Assembly (NCBI GenBank): GCA_000997385.1
Contig: LCBT01000002.1
Location: forward strand, 70,315 to 119,423
Source: Candidatus Daviesbacteria bacterium GW2011_GWA1_41_61
Lineage (GTDB): Bacteria > Patescibacteriota > Microgenomatia > Daviesbacterales > UBA10151
Direction: 5' to 3'
DNA: 49,109 nucleotides
Part shown: piece after piece, positions 27,226-35,656 of the stretch
Numbering within the stretch: position 1 is the first letter of the stretch
How the letters are laid out: each line of letters opens with the position of its first letter
Made by a program: the position numbers and the translations under genes
The notes under the pieces: model-generated
The model's input: the letters and a program-made list of their open reading frames with translations, nothing else
Told to the model about the DNA's origin: nothing
The model's database searches: none

Positions 27226-28494
27226 TTAATTTATAGTAAATTGATGTACGTTGGTTATAAGTGAGTAGTAAGGAATAAAGTTAACTGTTGTCCCGCCAAT
27301 AGAGACCTTCTTCTCTTCTCCTAGATGAATAAAATAGCCATTTTTAGGCGTATATTTAGTTAAAAAGCTCCGGTAAGACCGGGTAATTGACGTCTTTTCA
27401 ATTGATGAATATTTTGCTTCAATAGGAGTGACATCTAAACCCCACACCAGCACAAAATCTACTTCAGCTTGATCACGTGTTCTCCAAAAATGGATTTGGG
27501 TTGGTGTTGACTCTAGTTGAGCTCTTAAAATATTAAAAATCATGTTTTCAAAGAGGTGTCCGCTTAAAGGAGAAGGAATTTGGGGTAAACCCAAAAGCCC
27601 CAACAACCAATTGCGAAGCCCTAGGTCTAGAAAATAATATATTGGAGCTTTGGTTATTTCTTTTCGGGTATTTTTATAATATGGAGTAACTTTTTTGATG
27701 ATAAATGTTTGCTCTAAGTAGGATAAATATATTTTGATTGTTTTCTCATCTAGGCCAAGAGTAGATGAAAGCTCGGTGATACTAACCAGGCTACCAATCT
27801 GGGCTGCCAGGATTTTTAAAAGGTTGGTCAAGGCATCTGGTTTCTCAAGACGTAAAAGGTCATGTATGTCTCTATCTATATAGCTTCTATAAATCTCCTG
27901 CATTTGGGATTGCTTCAAAGAAGCGGTCTGGGCTAAAACTACCCGTGGATATCCCCCAAAGACCAGATATTCAGAAAGTAACTGCTCTGTTTTCCTTTTT
28001 TCCAGAGCAAAAAAATTATCAAGTCTATCCTCATAGTGGTAATCAGTTTTAAAGTTGACAAACTCTTCAAAACTTACTGGATTAATGACAAACAACTGCT
28101 TCCTGCCTGCCATTGACTCAGGAATTTTAGCTTTCAACTCGAGGCTTCCTGATCCGGAAATAATAAATTTGTAAGGCAGGTTCATGTCATAAATTCCTTT
28201 TAAAAAAAGTCCAGCATTACTTTTACGTTGTATTTCATCAATAAACACAAAGGCTTTTTCCTTCCCTACCATAAGTTCAATATAGGAAAGTAAAGTGATT
28301 TGAGAGGTCAACTTGGCCGCATCTTCTTCACTATCTAAGTTCAACCAAATTGTTTTTTCTCCTCTATCCTCCAGTTTTTCTTTGAGTATCCGCATAAGAT
28401 AGGTTTTACCAACCTGCCTTGGGCCAATCAAAAACGTCATTTGATCCGAGAGAAGGTGTTCTTCTAGTTTAGCCAGTATTTTTCTTTTGATCAT
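27226..28494 (-). CDS. AAA_14/DUF4143 family ATPase
   Basis: Walker A FLIGPRQVGKTYLMRIL; Walker B KAFVFIDEIQRKSNAG; C-term ENMIFNILRAQL...FWRTRDQAEVDFVLVWG..PIEAKYS. Confidence 0.92.
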   Translation of the reverse strand: MIKRKILAKLEEHLLSDQMTFLIGPRQVGKTYLMRILKEKLEDRGEKTIWLNLDSEEDAAKLTSQITLLSYIELMVGKEKAFVFIDEIQRKSNAGLFLKGIYDMNLPYKFIISGSGSLELKAKIPESMAGRKQLFVINPVSFEEFVNFKTDYHYEDRLDNFFALEKRKTEQLLSEYLVFGGYPRVVLAQTASLKQSQMQEIYRSYIDRDIHDLLRLEKPDALTNLLKILAAQIGSLVSITELSSTLGLDEKTIKIYLSYLEQTFIIKKVTPYYKNTRKEITKAPIYYFLDLGLRNWLLGLLGLPQIPSPLSGHLFENMIFNILRAQLESTPTQIHFWRTRDQAEVDFVLVWGLDVTPIEAKYSSIEKTSITRSYRSFLTKYTPKNGYFIHLGEEKKVSIGGTTVNFIPYYSLITNVHQFTIN

Positions 28495-28519
28495 ATACTC
28501 CTATTTTAGTACCGAATTT

Positions 28520-28846
28520 TTAGGAGTCAAGTACTGAAATAGTGGCAATGGAACAACTACAGGCATAAACTCCACAAAAGTTGGGAAACATCTTTTTACC
28601 GCATTTTGGGCAAGAAGGATAGAATTTTTCTAAAAAGGCATAAAATCGTTGGGTTAAAAAAAGACTATGGTTTAAAAGGCCGGTAGAAAGATCATGAACT
28701 GCCTTATCTTTTTCTAAAGGCCGGACTTCATCCATCTTCCCAAGATCTTCCTCTGTCTCCAAGGGATGCTCTGACTCAGACTCATTCTGACCAGAATGTA
28801 TGGGGGAAGGAAATAATTCAAAGAGTACGTCTTTCATATCCTGCAA
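28520..28846 (-). CDS. Small Cys-rich, Zn-ribbon-like protein under a cobalamin riboswitch
   Basis: TTG start at 28846 with SD GGGGAG 6 nt upstream (ATG alternative at 28837); C-term CPKCGKKMFPNFCGVYACSC. Confidence 0.6.
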   Translation of the reverse strand: MQDMKDVLFELFPSPIHSGQNESESEHPLETEEDLGKMDEVRPLEKDKAVHDLSTGLLNHSLFLTQRFYAFLEKFYPSCPKCGKKMFPNFCGVYACSCSIATISVLDS

Positions 28847-28852
28847 CGGGAT

Positions 28853-28871
28853 CTCCCCGATCTAATCGGGG
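28853..28871 (-). promoter_or_regulatory. Expression-platform hairpin sequestering the SD of the downstream ORF
   Basis: CCCCGAT-TAG-ATCGGGG followed by AG; SD GGGGAG lies in the 3' strand and extension. Confidence 0.65.
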
Positions 28872-29009
28872 TGTGGTCGGTCTCCGGACTTATCTAGTTC
28901 ATCAGTAAACTAAAATCACCGTTGCGGCACAGTCTCCGAATTGCACGGAATTCCCTTTTTGTACCTTACCACATTCATGTAATAAACTGAATGTGGAAGT
29001 ACACCACAC
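28871..29009 (-). ncRNA. Cobalamin (B12) riboswitch aptamer
   Basis: Minus strand GTGTGGT...GGGAATTCCGTGCAATTCGGAGACTGTGCCGCAACGGT...AGTCCGGAGACCGACCACAC matches cobalamin core consensus; perfect 7-bp P1 GTGTGGT/ACCACAC; P2-region hairpin GTACTTCCACATTC/GAATGTGGTAAGGTAC. Confidence 0.9.
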
Positions 29010-29016
29010 GTCTTTA

Positions 29017-29045
29017 AAATTAACAGAAGAATTGGAAATGGTCAA
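29017..29045 (-). promoter_or_regulatory. Sigma-70-type promoter of the riboswitch transcript
   Basis: TTGACC - 17 nt - TAATTT, positioned so transcription would begin at about riboswitch P1. Confidence 0.7.
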
Positions 29046-29197
29046 CCTACTACATGTTGTGTAAAAACTGTCACCCCTGTTTGGTGGGGTGGTATTGTGT
29101 TTGAAACAATAAACATCATAAGGTAGAGGATTGTCCTTTTTTGATCCATTTTGAGGCCCTAGACAGTGCTTTTTTCACGCGATATGGTTTTGGTGGC

Positions 29198-30487
29198 ATG
29201 GAACAACACCCTATACCGCAAAACGTGACTGCTTTTGAATTCCATTTGGTAGGGGATATGACCCTAAAACAGTTTGGGTATTTAGCCGGAGGGCTGATTA
29301 TTGCTTATTTTACCTATGTTTTAATCTTCCCCCTAAGCGCCATTATTGCCAGCCCGATTATTGTTCTTTCTGCTTTAAGCGGAGCAGCTTTTGCCTTTTT
29401 ACCAATCTTAGACCGCCCCTTAGACCATTGGGTAGGAGCCTATTTTAAGGCTGTTTACTCAGCTTCAGGAGGAACCTGGAAAGACCCTTTTAACCCTAAA
29501 AAAAGGGTCGAGTCAAATGATCCTGGCTTTAAAAACAGGCTTAAAAATTACCTGGCCTATTTAACTCCGGCTTCTTTTGCGCCTCTTCAGGTACTGCCTC
29601 CAATCCAACCCACTTCCTTACCCATGCCAACCAGCTTCCCACTTCATCCCCTATTCCAACCTTCTTTACCTACCCCTAGCACACCGGTACCTAAAAAACT
29701 GGATCTTTCTAAAATTACTCCCCCTGCCGTTTCTTACAAACCAGTCCTGACCCAAGTACCCTCACCCTCTTTTCAAACTCCTTTCCCCTCTATCCCACCT
29801 GTCTTGGCCAAACCTCAAAATCCTCAACCCCTACCCCCTCCCCTCTCTTCCCACCTGCCCTCACCCCAAGAGCTCAATAAACTCATTGCTGTAGCCAAAC
29901 AGGCTCAACTGCTGCAAGCCCGGATTGTGGAAATTGAGAGGGAGTTAAGTTGGCTTAAAACCAGTCGGTTCCCACCGGCCTCTGCACCAACTGCCGCTCC
30001 TGTTGACGCGATAAAAATTGAGGCTCAAGAGAAAGCTCCCGCCAATAAATTCCAACAGATGGTAGGTAGCTTGCAAGGCCTAATCAAACAAACCGAGGAG
30101 TTACACCGTGAAAGTGAAGTTATCACTAAACACCTGCCCCACCCCCACAGTCAAAATGTGGTCATAGTTAAGCCTGAGCAACCCCCTACACCTCAACCAA
30201 CACTCACTACCACCCCCAATGTCATCAACGGTATTGTCACTGACAGTACCGGCAACTACTTAGAAGGGGCCATCGTCATCATTCATAACAAAGCTGATTT
30301 GCCAGTCCGGGCCTTAAAAACCAATAAATTAGGTCAATTTGCCGGAGCCACACCCTTATCTGATGGCACTTATAACCTTACCCTGGAAAAGGATAATTTA
30401 GAGTTTGATACCCTACAACTTGCTTTGGAGGGGAAAACCCTCCCCCCGCTTTTAATTCATGCTAAAAAAGGAGTAGTCAATGGCTAG
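29198..30487 (+). CDS. PrgI-family T4SS membrane protein with Pro-rich linker and C-terminal carboxypeptidase-regulatory-like domain
   Basis: MEQHPIPQNVTAFEFHLVGDMTLKQFGYLAGGLIIAYFTYVLIFP; C-term NVINGIVTDSTGNYLEGAIVIIHNKADLPVRALKTNKLGQFAGATPLSDGTYNLTLEKDN. Confidence 0.82.
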   Translation: MEQHPIPQNVTAFEFHLVGDMTLKQFGYLAGGLIIAYFTYVLIFPLSAIIASPIIVLSALSGAAFAFLPILDRPLDHWVGAYFKAVYSASGGTWKDPFNPKKRVESNDPGFKNRLKNYLAYLTPASFAPLQVLPPIQPTSLPMPTSFPLHPLFQPSLPTPSTPVPKKLDLSKITPPAVSYKPVLTQVPSPSFQTPFPSIPPVLAKPQNPQPLPPPLSSHLPSPQELNKLIAVAKQAQLLQARIVEIERELSWLKTSRFPPASAPTAAPVDAIKIEAQEKAPANKFQQMVGSLQGLIKQTEELHRESEVITKHLPHPHSQNVVIVKPEQPPTPQPTLTTTPNVINGIVTDSTGNYLEGAIVIIHNKADLPVRALKTNKLGQFAGATPLSDGTYNLTLEKDNLEFDTLQLALEGKTLPPLLIHAKKGVVNG

Positions 30488-31319
30488 CTCTCAGCAGTTT
30501 ATCCCCCTGGAAGAGATTAGAGATGATTTAGTTTTTTTAAAAAACGGCAGCGTTAGTTTAATCATCTCCACTTCAGCTGTTAATTTCAGCCTGCTTTTTG
30601 AAACTGAGCAGATCTCCATTATCCAATCTTTTGCCGGACTTTTAAATTCTCTCTCCTTTCCCATCCAAATTATTATCCGCTCTAAAAGGCTGGATATAAC
30701 TTCTTATATTGAAAGGTTAAAGATGGCAGCTCAAACCCAAACGAATCCCCTGCTGGCCCAAATGACCCAGCATTATTTTAACTTTGTGACCAGCATTATT
30801 AAAGAAAACAACGTTTTAGATAAACAGTTTTATGTTTGTTTAAATGTGAGTTCGATTGAGCTGGGAGTCTTTCACAAAGGAGGTGATGATTTAAGCAAAA
30901 AAGTTTTAACTATTTTAATCCCCAGGAGGGATCATTTACTGCGCCAATTATCTCAGCTAGGACTTAAAGCCCGGCAGCTGAAAAGTGAAGAATTAATTAA
31001 ATTATTTTATGATATCTACAACCCCTCCAATACTGAAGGTGCTGATACTCCCTACGAAACTCCATTAACTCCCAAAGCTCCCCCTCAACTAGCCGCCATC
31101 TCCCCCCAACCAGCAAATCCAACCGCCCCCTCAAGCAGCGGGCCGGTCCCCTCTACTCCAAGGCCGCCAACTATCCCCTTCCTCCCTTCCCCTAACAACC
31201 GTCCTCCCATGCCGCCTCTTAACCGAAGCCAACCCCAAGCCTCCTCCATCTCTGCCCCAGTTATCCGTTTAACTCCGCCTTTTGTTGTGGAAGAGTTAGC
31301 CGATGACAGCGGACCCTAA
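30480..31319 (+). CDS. VirB4/TraC N-terminal-domain-like protein with Pro-rich tail
   Basis: SSQQFIPLEEIRDDLVFLKNGSVSLIISTSAVNFSLLFETEQISIIQSFAGLLNSLSFPIQIIIRSKRLDITSYIERLK. Confidence 0.75.
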   Translation: MASSQQFIPLEEIRDDLVFLKNGSVSLIISTSAVNFSLLFETEQISIIQSFAGLLNSLSFPIQIIIRSKRLDITSYIERLKMAAQTQTNPLLAQMTQHYFNFVTSIIKENNVLDKQFYVCLNVSSIELGVFHKGGDDLSKKVLTILIPRRDHLLRQLSQLGLKARQLKSEELIKLFYDIYNPSNTEGADTPYETPLTPKAPPQLAAISPQPANPTAPSSSGPVPSTPRPPTIPFLPSPNNRPPMPPLNRSQPQASSISAPVIRLTPPFVVEELADDSGP

Positions 31320-33054
31320 TCAAACCATCCGGTTTAATTTGTCAGATATTTTAGCTCCATATCAGATGGAGATTGATTTTTCGCACCTGCGGTTAGACAG
31401 CAACCTTTTCCGTAGCTTTTTTGTCTCCGGTTACCCCAGGTATGTTGAGCCTGACTGGATGGAACCGTTAATTGATTTTGACAGCTCTTTAAGTATGGCG
31501 ATGTTTATTTATCCCACCAAATCAACCGGTATTTTAGACAACCTCAAAAGAAAGATCGCCGAAATGGAAGCCACCATCGAAACTGATTTAGAGAGGGGAA
31601 GGGTCATTGACCCATCCGTCCAGGTAGCTTTAGATGATGCTCGGGAGCTTCAGGAACAGTTGGCCAAAGGAGCGGAAAGGTTTTTTCAGTACAGTTTATA
31701 TATCACCGTCCCGGCCAAAAATAAAGAAAGCCTGAGTAACACCTCCCAGCTGGTAGAATCAACCTTAGGCAGTATCTCCATTACCGCCAGGCCTACCACC
31801 TTACAAATGTATGAAGGTTTTGTTTCCACCATGCCTTTAGGCCAAGACCCCCTCTATTTAAACCATAATATGGATACCACATCTTTGGCCACCACTTTTC
31901 CTTTTGTTTCCTCCGAGCTGACTGCTTCCGAAGGGATTATTTATGGCATTAATGAGCACAACGATTCTTTAATCATCTTTGACCGATTTAGCCAGGAAAA
32001 CGCTAACTGTGTAGTTTTTGCCACCTCCGGCGCCGGAAAATCATACTTTGTTAAACTAGAAGCCTTGCGTTCCTTAATGTTTGGGACCGAGGTGATTATC
32101 ATTGACCCAGAAAGGGAATATCTTAGCTTAGCCCAAGCGGTGGGAGGGGATTATATTAACTTTTCCACCACCTCTCCGGTCAAGATCAACCCTTTTGACC
32201 TGCCAGAGGTAGCTGATAGAGGGGAGGATGAGCTGGGGAGAAAAATTCTTTCTTTGACCGGATTTTTAAAGCTGGTCTTGGGAGAGCTAAACCCCACTGA
32301 GGCAGCAGTTTTAGACCGGGCCATTAACGCCACTTACCGCCTGAAAGGTATTACCACCTCCACTCCTAAAGAACAGTTAGGAAAAATCCAACCTCCTTTA
32401 ATGGAAGACCTCTACAAAGCGATGATTGGCATGGAAGATCCTATTGCTAACTCTTTGGCTGTCAGGTTGGAGCGGTTTATCAAAGGGTCGCTGGCGGGGA
32501 TCTTTTCCACCCAATCTAATATCCAGATTCAAAACCAACTAACGGTTTTTTCAGTGAGGGATTTGCCCGATCAACTGCGCCCTTTGGCCATGTATTTAAT
32601 CTTAGATTATATCTGGACGAAGATTAGGCACAGCTTAAAAAAAAGGCTGCTGATAGTTGATGAGGCCTGGTACATGATGAGATACCCTGATTCGGCAGCC
32701 TTTTTAATTGAGATGGTCAAACGGGCGAGAAAATATTACCTGGGGGTTACCACCATCAACCAGGATGTAGAGGATTTTTTAGGTAAGGACCAAGGCAAGA
32801 TGATTATCTCCAACTCTTCGATGCAGGTTCTTTTAAAACAGGCTCCTGCCTCAATTGAAAAATTGGGTCAAACCTTCAACCTTTCTCAAGGAGAAAAAAG
32901 GCTGCTGCTCACTGCCGGGGTAGGCAGGGGATTATTTTTTGCCGGCAACAACCATGTGGCTATTCGAATTGTCGCCTCTGAGGAAGAACATAAGTTAATT
33001 ACAACTAATCCTAAAGAGATCATAGAAAAGCAGCAGGAGTCACCAGCACAGTAA
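31303..33054 (+). CDS. VirB4-like T4SS ATPase
   Basis: Walker A FATSGAGKSYFVKLEALRSLMFGTEVIIIDPEREYLSLAQAVGGDYINF; Walker B KRLLIVDEAWYMMRYPDSAAFLIEMVKRARKYYLGVTTINQDVEDFL. Confidence 0.95.
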   Translation: MTADPNQTIRFNLSDILAPYQMEIDFSHLRLDSNLFRSFFVSGYPRYVEPDWMEPLIDFDSSLSMAMFIYPTKSTGILDNLKRKIAEMEATIETDLERGRVIDPSVQVALDDARELQEQLAKGAERFFQYSLYITVPAKNKESLSNTSQLVESTLGSISITARPTTLQMYEGFVSTMPLGQDPLYLNHNMDTTSLATTFPFVSSELTASEGIIYGINEHNDSLIIFDRFSQENANCVVFATSGAGKSYFVKLEALRSLMFGTEVIIIDPEREYLSLAQAVGGDYINFSTTSPVKINPFDLPEVADRGEDELGRKILSLTGFLKLVLGELNPTEAAVLDRAINATYRLKGITTSTPKEQLGKIQPPLMEDLYKAMIGMEDPIANSLAVRLERFIKGSLAGIFSTQSNIQIQNQLTVFSVRDLPDQLRPLAMYLILDYIWTKIRHSLKKRLLIVDEAWYMMRYPDSAAFLIEMVKRARKYYLGVTTINQDVEDFLGKDQGKMIISNSSMQVLLKQAPASIEKLGQTFNLSQGEKRLLLTAGVGRGLFFAGNNHVAIRIVASEEEHKLITTNPKEIIEKQQESPAQ

Positions 33055-33064
33055 AGGGGCGAAA

Positions 33065-34696
33065 ATGGCTGTTCCAGATACATTATTTTTTTTAAACCTT
33101 TTTAAAGCTATTAGGGATTTTAATAAGGATCCAGAGAAAATCCGTACCACTATTGGGGATAAAGTTTATTTTAAAAAAGATGTTGTCAAACTTTTAAAAA
33201 GGCTGCCTCATTTTAAAACTTATTGGAACATCAGCAACGAAGAGGATCTCATTAGAAAGGTTTATACGGATTTTTGGGTGGAGCGGGACAAAAATTTAGC
33301 TTTTTTAATCAGCCGGCCAGAGCCCATCCTGCCCCCCGAAGTTCATACTGAAACCAAGACTGAACCCCAAACCCAACCTGCCCTATCAGCTAAAACCATC
33401 CCTCCGATAAATCCCTTAAGTCTTATCCCTCAACCACCAGAGGTTTTAAAACAAGCTGCTGCCAACACTACTGTTTCAGCTCAAATTAAAACTAAGAAAT
33501 TAATTTCCAGAATTAAGATTGGTTCCTTGTTTTCTTATCTGGGCAAGGCTGTCTTTGGAGAAGGGACAGCCTCCGCTGCCCCCACGCCCCCTTCTACTTC
33601 TCTTGCCCCCTCTGTCTCCCCCACCTTCCCAACTCCCCTTCCTCAAAGAAGTCAGGAGAAAGCCTACCCCATTGGCACCCCAGCCTACAAAAAGTTTGAA
33701 GTCCCCTCTTTTTTGAAAAATATTGCCAGCAGCTTACAAATTAAGGCCGGAAGGGCTATCTCCCGTTATGGAAGGCTAAAATTTATCACCTCCTTAGTCT
33801 TTGGAGGAGCAGGGGGAGGACTGGCTGCCTTATCAGGGGTTTCCCCAATGGGAGTTTTGGCTTCTTCAGCTTTAGGGTTTGGCTTCCCTAACTTTATTAC
33901 CAGTAGAGTTGGAGGAACGCTGCTTAGGGGTGGAGGAGGCTTAGCTTTTAAGGCTGGTAGTAAAGCCGCCTTGACAGCTGCCGGGCCGGTAGGCTGGGGA
34001 ATAGCTATTGCCAGCTCAGGGACACTCAGAAAAATAGTTAAATGGGTAGCAGTAGGAATAGGAGTGTTTATTTTGTTCTTTCTAATCCAAAACCCTTTCG
34101 GGCTTTCCAAAGGTACGGGGTTACTGCTACTGCCAGAACTCGGCGAAGCCGCTCCTATAGGAGATTACCCTCCTCAAGGACCTCCCCCAACTAACAGCTC
34201 TTTATTTTCTTGTCCTGTTGCAGGGGGAGCTATTACCTGTGGTAGTATCTATACACCCTCTAATAGTTGCGGTCATTGTGACAGCTCTTACATTTCACAG
34301 CCTTATTATGCTAATCTATGTAGCCAATATCCTTATAATGCCTTGGCTATTGACGTTGGAGGAGCTGCAGGTTCTCCAGTCTATCTGCCTTATATAGGAC
34401 AAGATTCTGTCGACTGGTACTATATTCGACCTGAGCCTAAAAGTAGCGGTGAGATGATTAAGGGGTTTACAGCCACTGTGGGAACAACAAAATATTATCT
34501 TCAGTTACACCATCTAAAAAATGATGGTAGCCAAGTAAATCTAAGCGTCCCAATTAAATCCGGGCAAGTAGCCGGACAGATATGCACAAATAGCGATTGT
34601 GATCATACCCATATCCAATTGGCAAATGGGTCTGCTTTATGGCAAATCAATACCTGGCTTGATGCGGGTAAATATTTTGAGTGTCGAATTATATAA
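33065..34696 (+). CDS. T4SS-locus membrane protein with C-terminal M23-like (degenerate) peptidase domain
   Basis: C-term ALAIDVGGAAGSPVYLP...DCDHTHIQLANG resembles LytM/M23 with HxH but no first His; central Gly-rich membrane region; Pro-rich linkers. Confidence 0.65.
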   Translation: MAVPDTLFFLNLFKAIRDFNKDPEKIRTTIGDKVYFKKDVVKLLKRLPHFKTYWNISNEEDLIRKVYTDFWVERDKNLAFLISRPEPILPPEVHTETKTEPQTQPALSAKTIPPINPLSLIPQPPEVLKQAAANTTVSAQIKTKKLISRIKIGSLFSYLGKAVFGEGTASAAPTPPSTSLAPSVSPTFPTPLPQRSQEKAYPIGTPAYKKFEVPSFLKNIASSLQIKAGRAISRYGRLKFITSLVFGGAGGGLAALSGVSPMGVLASSALGFGFPNFITSRVGGTLLRGGGGLAFKAGSKAALTAAGPVGWGIAIASSGTLRKIVKWVAVGIGVFILFFLIQNPFGLSKGTGLLLLPELGEAAPIGDYPPQGPPPTNSSLFSCPVAGGAITCGSIYTPSNSCGHCDSSYISQPYYANLCSQYPYNALAIDVGGAAGSPVYLPYIGQDSVDWYYIRPEPKSSGEMIKGFTATVGTTKYYLQLHHLKNDGSQVNLSVPIKSGQVAGQICTNSDCDHTHIQLANGSALWQINTWLDAGKYFECRII

Positions 34697-34713
34697 GGTA
34701 AAATAGAATTGGT

Positions 34714-35178
34714 ATGCATAAAACTAAATTTTTAGTTATCGGGTTATTTATATTACTAGTCATTTTAGTTGTACTCGCTATCAGGAGTAGCTTAAAAAAT
34801 GAAAATAATATTCCTATAACACCCTCACCCACCAAAGCCCAGCTCCCAAAATTTAACCTATTAGAAATAAAACCTAAGGAGGACACTTCTCAATCCTATC
34901 TCCCTATCACTCAGATAGAGTTTTCTTTTAATGCCAAAGTAAACCCTCAAAAATTCTATTATCAGGTTTCCCCCGAAGTAAAAACTAAGGTCGATATTAA
35001 ACCAGAAACGGATAATATCCTAATTCTTTCTCCAGAAATTATCTGGCAACCAGGTATTACAACCATTACTGTTCTTCCTCATACCACCTCCAATGACGGC
35101 AAAGCTTTAGGTCAATCTTTTACCTATCAAATAAATACAGCCTTTCCCAAAACACCCGATATCGATGTACACTATTAA
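34714..35178 (+). CDS. Lipid/membrane-anchored protein with Big_5/SbsA Ig-like domain
   Basis: N-terminal TM; ITQIEFSFNAKVNPQKFYYQVSPEVKTKVDIKPETDNILILSPEIIWQPGITTITVLP. Confidence 0.6.
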   Translation: MHKTKFLVIGLFILLVILVVLAIRSSLKNENNIPITPSPTKAQLPKFNLLEIKPKEDTSQSYLPITQIEFSFNAKVNPQKFYYQVSPEVKTKVDIKPETDNILILSPEIIWQPGITTITVLPHTTSNDGKALGQSFTYQINTAFPKTPDIDVHY

Positions 35179-35185
35179 ATAACCT

Positions 35186-35656
35186 ATGTCTAATCTGACC
35201 TTTAAACAAAAGATTATAGCTATTGTAACTACTGTGGGGATCATCTTAATCTTGATCTTCCAACAAGGTTTATATTCTAAAGAAGCTCCAGTTTTAGATA
35301 CCCAAACCTCACCCACTCCTACTATAGAAACTAGTGCTGAACCTAAGATCTTATCTACCAACCCCTCTCCTTTGGAGGAAGCAGTCTTTGTACCTACCCA
35401 AGAATTTATTGAAATCAATCTCAATCAATCTTTAGTTAACGGACCGGAGTTTAAGATTAAATTTGAGCCTCAGATAGAATATAAAACTGAGTTAACAAAC
35501 CAAAAGAAAACTGCTAAGATTATTTTTACTAAACCCCTTAAATTGGGACAAAGTTATACTTTGTTTATCTCACCAGACACTAAGTTTGAAGAAGGAAATA
35601 GGCTGTCGGGAGAGGTAGTTTACCATTTTAGGACTATTGAGTACCGGGGGATTTAA
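35186..35656 (+). CDS. Paralogous membrane-anchored Big_5-like domain protein
   Basis: N-terminal TM; EFIEINLNQSLVNGPEFKIKFEPQIEYKTELTNQKKTAKIIFTKPLKLGQSYTLFISPDTKFEEGNRLSG. Confidence 0.6.
   Translation: MSNLTFKQKIIAIVTTVGIILILIFQQGLYSKEAPVLDTQTSPTPTIETSAEPKILSTNPSPLEEAVFVPTQEFIEINLNQSLVNGPEFKIKFEPQIEYKTELTNQKKTAKIIFTKPLKLGQSYTLFISPDTKFEEGNRLSGEVVYHFRTIEYRGI

Noticed and set aside
29063-29091. Hairpin CACCCC-accaaaca-GGGGTG followed by TTTTT on minus strand
   Set aside because: Terminator-like, but there is no upstream minus-strand gene to terminate and it lies outside the riboswitch promoter; function unclear.
18462-34696. Interpretation as an integrative conjugative element
   Set aside because: No integrase, relaxase, VirD4 or att sites seen around this block within the window.
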